Counted from the stretch's first letter, positions 33,640 through 42,879 are shown. The stretch is DNA of 59,625 nt from Cellvibrio sp. UBA7661 (GCA_002483365.1 DLHT01000002.1:1-59625), one strand, 5' to 3'. The notes: generated by a model not told the origin, from the sequence alone. Translations and numbers: made by a program.

Positions 33640-33887
33640 TGGCTATTAATTGTTCACTTTTAAATCTTTCACTTTTTATATTTCTCTCTCGCTTCTCGCT
33701 TGCACCATTTTGGAATATCTGCACCACAATAAATTGCTTAAATGCACCATTTTTGCCCTCAATTATCAGCTGAAACCTGCATAAACAGTGCTCCCCCGAG
33801 CTGGCACACATTCTGCGTGGCACCTATTACAACAATTAAAAGCAATATCCCACTATTACAAACTCTGGAAACAGGTGAAGAAAAGTT

Positions 33888-36029
33888 ATGCATTTATACA
33901 GCGATTTAATGCAATTATCGCCCGCAGAGCGCGGCTGGTTGAAATGGTCCGGCAAAACAGGAAAACTGGCTATGGGCTGGGCATGTTGGTTGAATAACAA
34001 GCGCTATCCAATCATGGAACAAACCTTTGAAAGTATCGCCAATACCCGCATTAAACTGCTGCAGCAATGGGTAAAACGGCAGTGGGCACAATTGGAATCC
34101 TGCCGCAGCCAGTTACAACTATTAGATGACTCGGCGGAAACCATTTTGCGCAAAGCCTGGCAAGCCATGGGCGATTGCACAGAATTATTTTTAATTGATG
34201 AACAAGGCGTGGTTATTTCATCAACTTACCATCAGCGGATAGGAAAACAGGATCTAAACTCCCGCGCAGTGTCTGCAGGTTTATCTGCACCCTTTTTACA
34301 TGGCCCTTATCAAGACCAACAAACGCTGGCGATAGGAAAACGCAGCTCTGCTTTTCATGATCAAGTGACCTTGATGTTTTATTTGCCAATTGAATTAACA
34401 GCGAGCGACAAGGGTTGTCTGTGCGCGCGAATTCCGAATGATGTGCTTGGTGATTTAATCCAACGCGAGGCCGGGCATATTTTCAGTGAGTCCGGTGATA
34501 ATTATTTATTTATGGTGAAATCGGTTTTTGATCCCGCCATTAAAAATGGCACCGCCCTGTCCCGCTCGCGTTTTGAAGACGATACATTTACCCATGGGGA
34601 AAATTTAAAATCCGGAGTCAATACTGATTGGGGCGTAGTAAAAATACGGCAGCACACTGAATTTGAAATTCGTTTTACCGACCCCGCCACACAGGATTTA
34701 CACCCGGGCGTGCGCGAAACTATTCGCAAAGGCAATAATTTATTTGTCACCTATCCAGGCTATTCGGATTACCGCCATATTCCTGTTGTTGGTAAAGGAG
34801 TGACTTTTCATTTACCCGGATCGTTAGACACATGGGGAATGATGTGTGAAGCAGATCTGGAAGAAGTGTATCGCCACCGCTCACTCACATTTAAATTTAT
34901 GAATATTTATGCGGCCTGCGTAGGCAGTGCATTTTTATTGAATGCAGGGCTTCATACATTTACGGCATGGTCACATCTTGTAATTAACCTGCTGACGTTG
35001 TTCGCGCTGGTTATTGGCGGCGTTATTTTCCAACAACGCGCACCGCGGCGTTTAGCGCGACGCCTTGGGAAAATGACCGAAGTAATCCACACTATTGCCG
35101 AGGGCGGTGGCAATTTACAACAGCGATTGGATACGCGAAAACTTGCCAATGATGAAACCGGCGATCTAGGAAAATGGACAAACAGTTTTATCGATAACCT
35201 TGATCATATCGTCGGTGAAGTTATCCGAGCCGCTGACGAAGTAATGAAAAATAGCGATAGCTTGTTAAAGCGCAACACCGAGGCAAACCAATCGTCTCAC
35301 CATGTATCTAACTCAATGGAAAAAATGCTGGAGCTGATGCACAACCAATTGCAGGAAATCAGTAATGCCTCGGGCACAGCCAGCGATATGAAAAAAATAA
35401 TGGAAGCCGTTGTAGAACAAGCGCGCAGCCAATTTGAATCTGTGCGCACCGGCACACAAAGTATCCGCGATGTCGTGGATACCTCGGCACGCACCATTCA
35501 TACGCTGAATAACCGCACACTGGAAATTGGCAATATGGTGTCGCAAATCAGTGATATTACCAGCCAAACCAATTTATTGGCTCTGAACGCCGCTATTGAG
35601 GCAGCACGTGCAGGTGAATACGGGCGCGGGTTTTCTGTAGTCGCAGAAGAAGTGCGTAATCTCGCCAGCAGGACAGCGGTTGTCGCGCAGGAAATTGGGG
35701 AAAAAATTGAAAAAATTCGCCAGGAATCACAATCTGCTGCAGATTATATGGAAGCAAGCGTTGCCGACGTTGACCGCGGTTTGCGCCTGGCAGAAGAAGC
35801 CTCAACTGACAACTCGCAGCTGCATCACATTGTAGAACGCATGTTCAACATCATTCATCATATTGACAGTAATAGCCAACAGCATGGGCATCATGTACGC
35901 GAAGTTGCAAGCGCAAGCCAGACCATGAACAAAGTCGTTCGTGCATTGCACACCAGCTCAGACAGGTTAAAAAATACGGCCACCAAGCTTCATCAATTAG
36001 CGGGAGTTTTTCAGGTAACAGCGCGCTAG
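33888..36029 (+). CDS. Methyl-accepting chemotaxis protein with N-terminal Cache-like region
   Basis: The 713-residue chemoreceptor ends with the signalling tip ISDITSQTNLLALNAAIEAARAGEYGRGFSVVAEEVRNLASRTA at about 554-597. Two membrane helices (about 337-358 and 363-382) are followed by a HAMP-like segment. Residues 80-330 resemble a double-Cache sensor (TELFLIDEQGVVISSTYHQR, LMFYLPIELTASDKGCLCARI). There is no membrane helix before this sensor, which is unusual because Cache domains usually lie between two helices. A missing upstream start would be needed to add one, and the upstream 250 bases show no suitable frame. It ends at a terminator. Confidence 0.85.
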   Translation: MHLYSDLMQLSPAERGWLKWSGKTGKLAMGWACWLNNKRYPIMEQTFESIANTRIKLLQQWVKRQWAQLESCRSQLQLLDDSAETILRKAWQAMGDCTELFLIDEQGVVISSTYHQRIGKQDLNSRAVSAGLSAPFLHGPYQDQQTLAIGKRSSAFHDQVTLMFYLPIELTASDKGCLCARIPNDVLGDLIQREAGHIFSESGDNYLFMVKSVFDPAIKNGTALSRSRFEDDTFTHGENLKSGVNTDWGVVKIRQHTEFEIRFTDPATQDLHPGVRETIRKGNNLFVTYPGYSDYRHIPVVGKGVTFHLPGSLDTWGMMCEADLEEVYRHRSLTFKFMNIYAACVGSAFLLNAGLHTFTAWSHLVINLLTLFALVIGGVIFQQRAPRRLARRLGKMTEVIHTIAEGGGNLQQRLDTRKLANDETGDLGKWTNSFIDNLDHIVGEVIRAADEVMKNSDSLLKRNTEANQSSHHVSNSMEKMLELMHNQLQEISNASGTASDMKKIMEAVVEQARSQFESVRTGTQSIRDVVDTSARTIHTLNNRTLEIGNMVSQISDITSQTNLLALNAAIEAARAGEYGRGFSVVAEEVRNLASRTAVVAQEIGEKIEKIRQESQSAADYMEASVADVDRGLRLAEEASTDNSQLHHIVERMFNIIHHIDSNSQQHGHHVREVASASQTMNKVVRALHTSSDRLKNTATKLHQLAGVFQVTAR

Positions 36030-36044
36030 TTTTTTACCTGCAAT

Positions 36045-36074
36045 AAAAACGGCAGCCTGAGCTGCCGTTTTTAT
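36045..36074. terminator. Rho-independent terminator of the chemoreceptor gene
   Basis: AAAAACGGCAGC-CTGA-GCTGCCGTTTTTAT is a perfect hairpin with runs on both strands, so it may also serve the convergent GH16 gene at 36099. Confidence 0.85.
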
Positions 36075-36098
36075 TTGAATCATCAATGAGAAATAAAA

Positions 36099-37616
36099 TT
36101 ATTGATAAACACGGACATAATCCACATACATGCGCTGCGGGAACACACTGCCTGTATCCGGGCTACCTGGCCAGGTTCCACCTACTGCTACGTTCAGCAA
36201 TAAGAAGAATGGATTATCAAATACCCAAGCGCCATAGTTTTGTACTTGTGCGCGGGTAACCGAATAGAACTGGATGTTATCGCGGAACCAGCGAATACCA
36301 TTGGTATCCCATTCAACTGCATACACGTGATAATTCACATCCACATACTCACCTAAATTATGCGTACCCATGAATGGTGTATTACCTGAATAGCCTGGGC
36401 CGTGAATTGCACCGTGAGTAGTCGTGGGTTCAAAACCGACGTGCTCCATAATGTCGATTTCACCTGAGGCAGGCCAACCCACTGAACCCAGGTTAGAGCC
36501 CAACATCCAGAATGCAGGCCAGATACCTTGTGTTTGTGGCAACTTCAAACGCGCTTCAATACGGCCATATTTAAAGGTCTTTTTATCGCGCGAAATCATA
36601 CGGGTTGATGTGTATTCACAACGGCCATACCAGCAATTGTAATTCGCAGGGTTGTCACGGCGAGCTTCAATCACCAACACATTGCTGCCGGCTTGTGCAT
36701 CGAACTGAATAAATGCGTTTTGACCACCCGTGTAATACTGACGCTCGTTATTACCCCAACCGCCACCACCGGTTTCGAACGTCCAGTTCGCGCTGTTGAT
36801 GCTGTTGAATTCATCTGCAAACACAAGTGGACGGCTATTGGACGCAGCACGAATTACCACAGAGGTCACGTTATCGTTAAAGCCTTCGATATTCAGGCAA
36901 TCATCATCAGCGGTAACAACACGTGATGTACCGGTAAAGTTATCACCTTGATACAACACTGCTTCATAACCGGCAGACACACGAATAGATGACATATCAT
37001 TATCAACAAAACCGCGTGCTTGTAACGCAGATAGATTGTATGAGCCGACATCCAAGCCAACTGACCAGCCAGTGTATGGACAGTGTTGGAATACGGTTGC
37101 ACGCGCAGTACCAGAACCATTGGATACCACTTCAATCCAGTTAAAGTTCCAGCCGTTGGTTTTTGCAAAAACACCTAAATTATAAGTGCCCGCATTGATA
37201 TTGACCGTACGTGTAACTGTTGTCCAATTTTGCCAGCCGCCTGTTGCCGGAATAATAAAATCACCCAGCACAATAGCGCCGCCATTTAAATCCGCTGACG
37301 CGGTTGCACCGTTTGGCGATGCCACACGCATACGGATGGTGTAACTGCCTGTTGTTGGAATCGATAAATTATTATATGCAAGCCACTCATTGGCTTCGAT
37401 CCAACCCACGTTATAGTCGCCGCCGGTGTCGCTAGTTGCTTCGATATCGACAGCATCGCCACGGAAAACACCGCCGGTATTGCCCGGTGTCGTGTCGTAA
37501 AACGCGTTGTAATTTTCCGCTTGAAAAACCACTGCCTGTGCTGCGGATGAAAAGCCAATACACGCACAAAATAATGCGGGCAGGTATTTCCATGCTGTTA
37601 ATTTTTTATTATTCAT
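36099..37616 (-). CDS. Secreted GH16 beta-glucanase with CBM6 and beta/gamma-crystallin domains
   Basis: The 505-residue enzyme has a signal peptide (to about residue 28, ending AAQA), a CBM6-like module at 29-166 (FQAENYNAFYDTTPGNTGGV, VGWIEANEWLAYN), a beta/gamma-crystallin-like domain at about 173-258 (VFQHCPYTGWSVGLDVGSYN, VLYQGDNFTGTSRVVTADDD) and a GH16 domain at 262-505. The catalytic motif is GEIDIMEH with E386, D388 and E391. GH16 enzymes of this type (IDIME with one extra residue) hydrolyse beta-1,3- or mixed-linkage glucans. The crystallin domain may bind calcium and stabilise the protein. The ribosome site is GGTACC-proximal and weak. Confidence 0.9.
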   Translation of the reverse strand: MNNKKLTAWKYLPALFCACIGFSSAAQAVVFQAENYNAFYDTTPGNTGGVFRGDAVDIEATSDTGGDYNVGWIEANEWLAYNNLSIPTTGSYTIRMRVASPNGATASADLNGGAIVLGDFIIPATGGWQNWTTVTRTVNINAGTYNLGVFAKTNGWNFNWIEVVSNGSGTARATVFQHCPYTGWSVGLDVGSYNLSALQARGFVDNDMSSIRVSAGYEAVLYQGDNFTGTSRVVTADDDCLNIEGFNDNVTSVVIRAASNSRPLVFADEFNSINSANWTFETGGGGWGNNERQYYTGGQNAFIQFDAQAGSNVLVIEARRDNPANYNCWYGRCEYTSTRMISRDKKTFKYGRIEARLKLPQTQGIWPAFWMLGSNLGSVGWPASGEIDIMEHVGFEPTTTHGAIHGPGYSGNTPFMGTHNLGEYVDVNYHVYAVEWDTNGIRWFRDNIQFYSVTRAQVQNYGAWVFDNPFFLLLNVAVGGTWPGSPDTGSVFPQRMYVDYVRVYQ

Positions 37617-38180
37617 TACGGGTACCTTTATCGTATTGATGAGTTAATGGTTATCCACACAAAGGTAAAGCCTTGCCAGCGCATAGCGTAAACACCATAC
37701 GGAATGGGATACATCGATGATTAAATAGAAAATGTGCCCAGTGTTTTTTTATTATTGTGTACAGTCGCTGTTGCACGAAAACCAGTATAAAAAAAAGTAA
37801 GGCAAACTCAAAGAATGAAAAGAAACAAAAAAACACGCTAAATTAGCGTAATTTTAATATAAGTATAAAAATCAGAAAGTCGAACCTGTTTAGCAAGCAC
37901 TTCCCACTTTCATTTATTTAATCTGAAACGGATGTTTTATTATTATGCGAAATATAGTTACAAAAATTGCGCCCTGGCATTCAGCTTATGCAGATTTTGG
38001 TAACAGTTCAGCAACACTCCAACAAAGCGAATTAATAATGGCGCGCCCGCATTCAGAATGAATGAACAAGCGTACCATGTTACGCCAAACGCAAATCGGC
38101 ACTCGTGTTAACCACGAAGTGCCTCTTCAATAATCGCTATATCGATTTTTCGCATGGTCATCATTGCATTAAATGCACGT
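37617..38180. other. Gap between the GH16 and GH5 genes
   Basis: The 564 bases hold the promoter of the GH16 gene, a terminator-like hairpin with a T-run at 37827-37849, and a C-terminal remnant of a VOC-type gene at 38108-38185. I see no intact gene. Confidence 0.55.
37827..37849 (-). terminator. Possible rho-independent terminator downstream of the GH5 gene
   Basis: On the minus strand ACGCTA-ATT-TAGCGT is followed by GTTTTTTTG. It lies 330 bases beyond the GH5 stop and 220 before GH16, and could insulate the two. The arms also form a 15-base palindrome that a regulator might use. Confidence 0.45.
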
Positions 38181-38185
38181 TTAGC
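38108..38185 (-). pseudogene. C-terminal remnant of a VOC/PhnB-like gene
   Basis: Overlapping the last bases of the GH5 gene in another frame, the minus strand encodes AKRAFNAMMTMRKIDIAII then EEALRG and a stop. This matches the usual C-terminal helix of PhnB-like VOC proteins (AM-x-x-KKIDIA). No start or upstream part is present, so it is a fragment left by an earlier rearrangement. The assignment rests on 25 residues. Confidence 0.45.
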
Positions 38186-39956
38186 GTTTCAGTTGCAACG
38201 ATAACAATTCATAGCCACCCGCCTTGGCATGTATCCGAATTTTGTTAGTGCCTTGTAATAAAGTAATGGTGCCAACAGCAACCGACTGCCATTTATCCGA
38301 TTGGCTAATGGCTGCTTCGCTCACCGAAGGCGCATTATTAACACTGACGGTGATGCGACCGGTATCCGTTGTGGATTTGACTTGGGCAGTTAATGTGTAG
38401 CTACCCGCTTTATCAGCTTCGATGGTGTACTCAGTCCACTCACCGGTTTCGATATGGTTAATGAAGTAGGCTTTTTTAGTTTCATCCCACGCGATATCGA
38501 CACCTTCATTGCGGTAAGTCGTTCCGCGGTTCCAAGGCATACGCTCACTGCCGGCAGAGATGTGATAGTTGGCGGAATCTTTATCAAAATACGCGATCCC
38601 GCTATGCCCCATATCGTAATCTACCGCGGCAAGATTACCGCCTGATTTGGTAATGCGATGCTCTTTGAAAGGCATATTCAGTTTGGAGTAGGTTTGGCGG
38701 AACATCGCATCAATCACATCGGGGTGATATTGCGTGTTTTCAAAACGGATATCCTGATTCGCTAATTGCATCAGCGCTTTTTTGGCTACCGCTGCGGATG
38801 GTTTCTCGCCGTTGCCATTCCAATAATCAACCAACGCCAAATAGCCTGCGTTAGGTTTTACTTCCAAAGGATTATTGAACCCGAGTTTTTTCAGCGGCCA
38901 CCACGCCCAACCAATCCCCTGGGATTCAACCAAGGAAATCGCGTCGGTAAACCACAGATTGGAGTTTTCCCCGGACTCGCCTAACCAAATTGGCATGTTG
39001 TACTTTTCGCGTAATTCGAGATGGCTTTTAATATCGCCAAGGGTGTTGTTGTTCCAATATTTGTGGAAGCTGAGCACCATGTTGTTATCCCATTGCGGCA
39101 ATACACCGGCGTAATTATTACCCCAGCAATTACCTTCAATAATAATCATGTGCTTGTTATCTACCGAGCGGATGGCTTTGGTTACGTCCACCATTAATTT
39201 TTTTAGCGGTTCGTTTTTGGTTTCTTTACAACCGTTTTTATCATCGGCATTTTCAAAACCCCAGTTAGGCTCATTGATAATGTCATAAGCACCAACCGTG
39301 GGTTCATTGGCATAACGCTGCGCAAGCTTGCGCCACAGCTCAACCATTTTTTGCTGGTTGGCTTCACTCTGCCAGAGTGATGGCGTATTGGGATTGCGAT
39401 CTGAAATAGCAAGGTCGTTACCCTGCCCGCCCGGTGCCGCATGCAAATCCAGAATCACGTACATATTGTTTGCTTTCGCCCAAGCAACCAATTGATCGGT
39501 CATCTCAAAGCCTTTTTCCAACCAGGTGTTCTGGCCTTTTACGGGCTCTTGTTCAATTGGCAAAGTGTAGAGATTAAAGTGCATTGGCAAGCGTACCGAG
39601 TTAAAACCCCACTTGGCCATTGCATCGATATCTGCTTTGGTGGTGTGGTTAGCAAGCCATGCATCGTAAAATTCTTGTGTTGCTTCTGCGCCTATCAACT
39701 CTTCAATTTTTGCGCGCATGACATGCTGTTGGCCAAGATTGCCCAGTTTGAGCATGTAACCTTCTTGTAGCATCCAGCCCCCTAAACCCATGCCCCGTAA
39801 TAGCACTTTCTCGCCTTGTTCATTGACGATGTATTGTCCATCCGCACGCAAATAACTTTGTTGCGCATTTGCGATAGATATTAGCGATGCTGTGCTGGCC
39901 AACCCAATGCACGCTGCCAACAGTATTTTTTTAATAGTGAGTTTTTGTATGTTCAC
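38181..39956 (-). CDS. Secreted GH5 family glucanase with C-terminal CBM-like domain
   Basis: From GTG 39956 the protein has 591 residues. A signal peptide ends about residue 31 (IANAQ), then LRADGQYIVNEQGEKVLLRG and MGLGGWMLQEGYM open a GH5 barrel to about 400. The acid/base Glu229 is in DIINEPNW and the nucleophile Glu327 in IWLGESGEN. MAKWGFNSVRLPMHFNLYT and LDLHAAPGGQGNDLA are strand motifs of the family. The C-terminal 130 residues (GEWTEYTIEADKAGSYTLTAQV, VAVGTITLLQGTNKIRIHAK) are a CBM6-like sandwich. It may cleave beta-1,3-glucans, but GH5 covers many substrates. GTG with AGAGG upstream was chosen over the longer ATG frame. Confidence 0.88.
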   Translation of the reverse strand: MNIQKLTIKKILLAACIGLASTASLISIANAQQSYLRADGQYIVNEQGEKVLLRGMGLGGWMLQEGYMLKLGNLGQQHVMRAKIEELIGAEATQEFYDAWLANHTTKADIDAMAKWGFNSVRLPMHFNLYTLPIEQEPVKGQNTWLEKGFEMTDQLVAWAKANNMYVILDLHAAPGGQGNDLAISDRNPNTPSLWQSEANQQKMVELWRKLAQRYANEPTVGAYDIINEPNWGFENADDKNGCKETKNEPLKKLMVDVTKAIRSVDNKHMIIIEGNCWGNNYAGVLPQWDNNMVLSFHKYWNNNTLGDIKSHLELREKYNMPIWLGESGENSNLWFTDAISLVESQGIGWAWWPLKKLGFNNPLEVKPNAGYLALVDYWNGNGEKPSAAVAKKALMQLANQDIRFENTQYHPDVIDAMFRQTYSKLNMPFKEHRITKSGGNLAAVDYDMGHSGIAYFDKDSANYHISAGSERMPWNRGTTYRNEGVDIAWDETKKAYFINHIETGEWTEYTIEADKAGSYTLTAQVKSTTDTGRITVSVNNAPSVSEAAISQSDKWQSVAVGTITLLQGTNKIRIHAKAGGYELLSLQLKR

Positions 39957-40374
39957 AGAAGTACCTCTAAAACGAATTATTGTTTGTAATACCGACGCTA
40001 GCACCGGCAAGATTACGCAGCTCTATACTAGTGACGGCACATCAAAAGTGCGTTCGAATAAACCTCAGGGTGAACGATTCCGCTCCCATCTTTTCGAACC
40101 CGACAAGTGGGAAGCAGCTCAAAGTAATAATTTTCCAGACATCTCAACGACTTAGAAAGTTTGTAAAATTTGAGATCGCAACTGTAAAGAAATGTTGCAT
40201 GCAATATTTGTCAGACTTATTTCAACGAAAAATTTCAGCCTTAATTGAACAAGGCACAGCACTTCATGAGAAAACGACATAAACTTTGATAAGTTTATGT
40301 CGTTGGGAAAGAGCGCTTGGCATATACTGGCAACTTGAATTACAACAATAACTTATACACGATCAACCACAGCT
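39957..40374. other. Divergent promoter region between GH5 and the AraC-type gene
   Basis: The 418-base region lies between two divergent genes. It contains the long palindrome at 40273-40304 and, just behind it, TTGGGAAAGAGC with TATACT at 40303-40329, a possible promoter for the AraC-type gene. Nothing coding is seen. Confidence 0.5.
40273..40304. promoter_or_regulatory. Perfect 32-base palindrome, 14-base arms
   Basis: AACGACATAAACTT and AAGTTTATGTCGTT pair exactly around TGAT. It has no T-run on either side, so it is more probably an operator or a structured leader than a terminator. It lies 71 bases before the AraC-type gene and about 320 before GH5, in a position to control both. Confidence 0.65.
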
Positions 40375-41538
40375 ATGAACGAAACCGTATTTAATATCCA
40401 CGATCTGGTATTGATGATGACGGCTTTGCAGTGTGCCTGCTTTGCCGTCTTACTCTTGGTCACTAACCCTCCCGCCAACAAAAGCAATTATTTTCTTGCG
40501 GCTTTTTTGTTGGCGCATGCGTTTATCCCAATCCATGAACTGATTTTATGGGGTGCCGATTTCAAAATGATCGCGCTCAATAATTATCCCCGTTTATTTT
40601 TATGGATAGGCTTTGGCTATTATCTGGATGCAGCCCTGCTTTATTTTTATATCAAATCACTGGTCTACCACGATTTCACCTTACACAAACGCGATGCTTT
40701 GCATTTAATCCCATTGGGATTATTTGCCCTGTTCCTCGGGCTCACCTTTTATACGCACAGTCTGGAAGAGCGCATACTGCTGATTGATGACGATATCTAC
40801 ATGTATAGTCCTGGCTATTTACTGGTCGATTTTTTATGTAAGGCTGGACGTATTGGCTATTGTGTGGCGTGTTTAGTATTGATTGCCAAATATCGCAACC
40901 AATTAAAAACAACTCACTCAAATATTGAACGGGTAGACATTCGTTGGTTGATATCACTGGTGATTGGCTTTTTGATTATCACCGTTACCGAGGCCGCACT
41001 CGCCTGCGCAAAATTACTTCACCTGTTTATCGGTTTTCACCCACACTGGTTTGAAGTGATTGGGTTAACGGGTTATTACGTTGTCTTTGTACTGGTGCTT
41101 GCGCTGGTATTCACCAGCATTCGTTATTTCTCTGGCTTTGTGACCATCAAACAAAAAGACCCACTCAAAAAGCCAACTGAGGAAAAACTACTCAACACCG
41201 GATTTGCCGAAAAAATCGATGCCATGATGCGCGAACACAAACCTTATTTGCAGCCAGATATTACACTGGATATGCTCGCCGAGACGCTCAAAATCCCATC
41301 GCGCGATTTATCCTTGGTGTTCAACCGCCATTTCGATAGTAATTTCTATGAGTTTATTAACCGCTATCGAATTGAAGAAGCCAAAAAAATGTTGGCCGAT
41401 CCAAAGCATAAATCCAAAACCATCACCCACATATATTTGGATATCGGATTTAACAGTAAATCAGTATTTAACACCTTCTTCAAAAAACATGTAGGCCAAA
41501 CACCTTCAGAATACCGGCAAGAGCATCTACCGCATTAA
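40375..41538 (+). CDS. AraC-type regulator with N-terminal membrane domain
   Basis: The 387-residue protein has an N-terminal region of about 245 residues with seven hydrophobic helices (LVLMMTALQCACFAVLLLVT, YFLAAFLLAHAFIPIHELIL, LHLIPLGLFALFLGLTFYTH, GYYVVFVLVLALVFTSI among them) and a C-terminal AraC DNA-binding domain at about 285-385 (LDMLAETLKIPSRDLSLVFN, TITHIYLDIGFNSKSVFNTFFKKHVGQTPSEYR). Membrane AraC regulators sense a signal across the inner membrane and activate nearby genes. Placement between the glucanases suggests control of this locus. Confidence 0.88.
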   Translation: MNETVFNIHDLVLMMTALQCACFAVLLLVTNPPANKSNYFLAAFLLAHAFIPIHELILWGADFKMIALNNYPRLFLWIGFGYYLDAALLYFYIKSLVYHDFTLHKRDALHLIPLGLFALFLGLTFYTHSLEERILLIDDDIYMYSPGYLLVDFLCKAGRIGYCVACLVLIAKYRNQLKTTHSNIERVDIRWLISLVIGFLIITVTEAALACAKLLHLFIGFHPHWFEVIGLTGYYVVFVLVLALVFTSIRYFSGFVTIKQKDPLKKPTEEKLLNTGFAEKIDAMMREHKPYLQPDITLDMLAETLKIPSRDLSLVFNRHFDSNFYEFINRYRIEEAKKMLADPKHKSKTITHIYLDIGFNSKSVFNTFFKKHVGQTPSEYRQEHLPH

Positions 41539-41547
41539 AGGGAAAGA

Positions 41548-42729
41548 TTATTTCCCTTTCCACATTTCAGGGTTCGCGTTGATGAAATCAACCAGCATTT
41601 GACTCACGGCTTGGTGATCTTTTACCGAGGGGTGCCAGTGGCAGCTCGATAACTCCATGGAGCCAGTAGTGAGCAAGTGCACTCTGGTTTCACCACGGGT
41701 TTTTAACTCCTCGATCACTTTAGTATGTTGCTGAAGCAACTCGTCTGACCCCATACTTGGCACCACTAAAATCAAACCTGCTTGCGGGTTTTTCTTTCTC
41801 AGATCAAGAATAAAAGCTGCGTAGTTTTCTATATAGTCACGTTGCAAAGCTTCACGATTTTTCCATTTTTCACCCGGATTCAAGGGTGTAGCAAAATCAT
41901 TTCCGCCAAGCTCAAGAACAACAATATCCGGAGACCACGCACTTTCGTATTTATTCGTTGTATCGCCAAGTAATGTATAAGGATAAAACTGCACAAAGTT
42001 TTTGTCTGGAAAAGCACCATTATAATTACGTACTACGCCACTGCCAGAAATCGCATTGATTTGATAGTCGGCATTGAAATGTTTTGCAGTGAGTGCACCA
42101 AATGTCTGATGTGTGTTGGTTGTGCTAAAAATCACTTCGCCATCACATTCGCGGCTTGTCGATAGGTTAGCGTAACCTGCGGAAAATGAATCGCCAATAA
42201 ATTCTATGCTTCGCTGCCGTGATGCAGGCGCTAATACGCTTTCTTTAGCACTTACGTAAAACCCTTCAAAAGTGCCTGTTCCTACGTGAGTTTCAGTCCG
42301 TTTTTCAAGACGAACTTTGTGTCGCCCTTCACCGAGGTTGTTGAGTGAATACGTTGTCTTGCCAGGCCGGTTCAACACTATGGGTTCTTTATCATCAATG
42401 ATGATATTAAGAATGTTGTTAGTATCATTTAACCTGACATCCAGTACTGGCCCATTAAATTCTGCTTCAAAATAAACACCGGGCCATGAGTAAGTATAGG
42501 TTGTTAGCTGATCATTGCTGCCAACCAATACACGGCCGCTGTAATGAACGGGTAGCGCATAGGTGTTTGTTTGGGTAGTAGCAACATCGGCAAGCTGCTG
42601 TTTTGAAAACCTTACTTCTGAAAACACTTCTCCTGAAAACACCTCTTCTGAAAAAAAGTGTCCTGAAAAAAGTATTACTGTCACTGTCACCCATTGAATA
42701 AATGCTGTTCTTTTGAATAACACTTGCAT
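41548..42729 (-). CDS. SGNH esterase of carbohydrate esterase family 2 type
   Basis: The 393-residue protein starts with an export signal (MQVLFKRTAFIQWVTVTVIL). An N-terminal jelly roll (about 55-150, YSWPGVYFEAEFNGPVLDVRL, GEGRHKVRLEKRTE) precedes an SGNH hydrolase with GDS in EFIGDSFSAGYANL, GGND in VVLELGGNDFATPL, and the catalytic His in SSCHWHPSVKDHQ. The two-domain layout is that of CE2 acetyl esterases, which deacetylate xylan or glucomannan. The protein would remove acetyl groups so that glucanases can act. Just behind the signal, residues 22-42 repeat FSEEVFSGEVFSEV-like units. The gene is convergent with the AraC-type gene. Confidence 0.82.
   Translation of the reverse strand: MQVLFKRTAFIQWVTVTVILFSGHFFSEEVFSGEVFSEVRFSKQQLADVATTQTNTYALPVHYSGRVLVGSNDQLTTYTYSWPGVYFEAEFNGPVLDVRLNDTNNILNIIIDDKEPIVLNRPGKTTYSLNNLGEGRHKVRLEKRTETHVGTGTFEGFYVSAKESVLAPASRQRSIEFIGDSFSAGYANLSTSRECDGEVIFSTTNTHQTFGALTAKHFNADYQINAISGSGVVRNYNGAFPDKNFVQFYPYTLLGDTTNKYESAWSPDIVVLELGGNDFATPLNPGEKWKNREALQRDYIENYAAFILDLRKKNPQAGLILVVPSMGSDELLQQHTKVIEELKTRGETRVHLLTTGSMELSSCHWHPSVKDHQAVSQMLVDFINANPEMWKGK
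42601..42670 (-). repeat. Degenerate 15-base tandem repeat at the N-terminus of the esterase
   Basis: About four copies of a unit close to GTGTTTTCAGAAGAA are read on the minus strand, encoding FFSEE, VFSGE, VFSEV and RFSKQ. The period of 15 keeps the frame open, so copy number could vary without breaking the gene. Confidence 0.6.
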
Positions 42730-42812
42730 AGTTCCTTCCTACTTTTATAGATATTCAGTTTTGAATGCAGGCGGAGGTTAGCAGTAATAACGACGTTTTA
42801 CACTCAGGATGA

Positions 42813-42852
42813 AGGAATAAAAAAACCGCGTGCAATTGCTTGCACGCGGTTT
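42813..42852 (-). terminator. Rho-independent terminator of the giant glucanase gene
   Basis: On the minus strand AACCGCGTGCA and TGCACGCGGTT pair around a six-base loop and are followed by TTTTTTTATTCC. It begins about 30 bases after the stop codon. Confidence 0.85.
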
Positions 42853-42879
42853 ACATTTTTCAGAGCTGTTTAATATCGG

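Noticed and set aside
40303..40334. Sigma54 promoter upstream of the AraC-type gene
   Set aside because: The GG and GC pairs are spaced one base short of the required distance.
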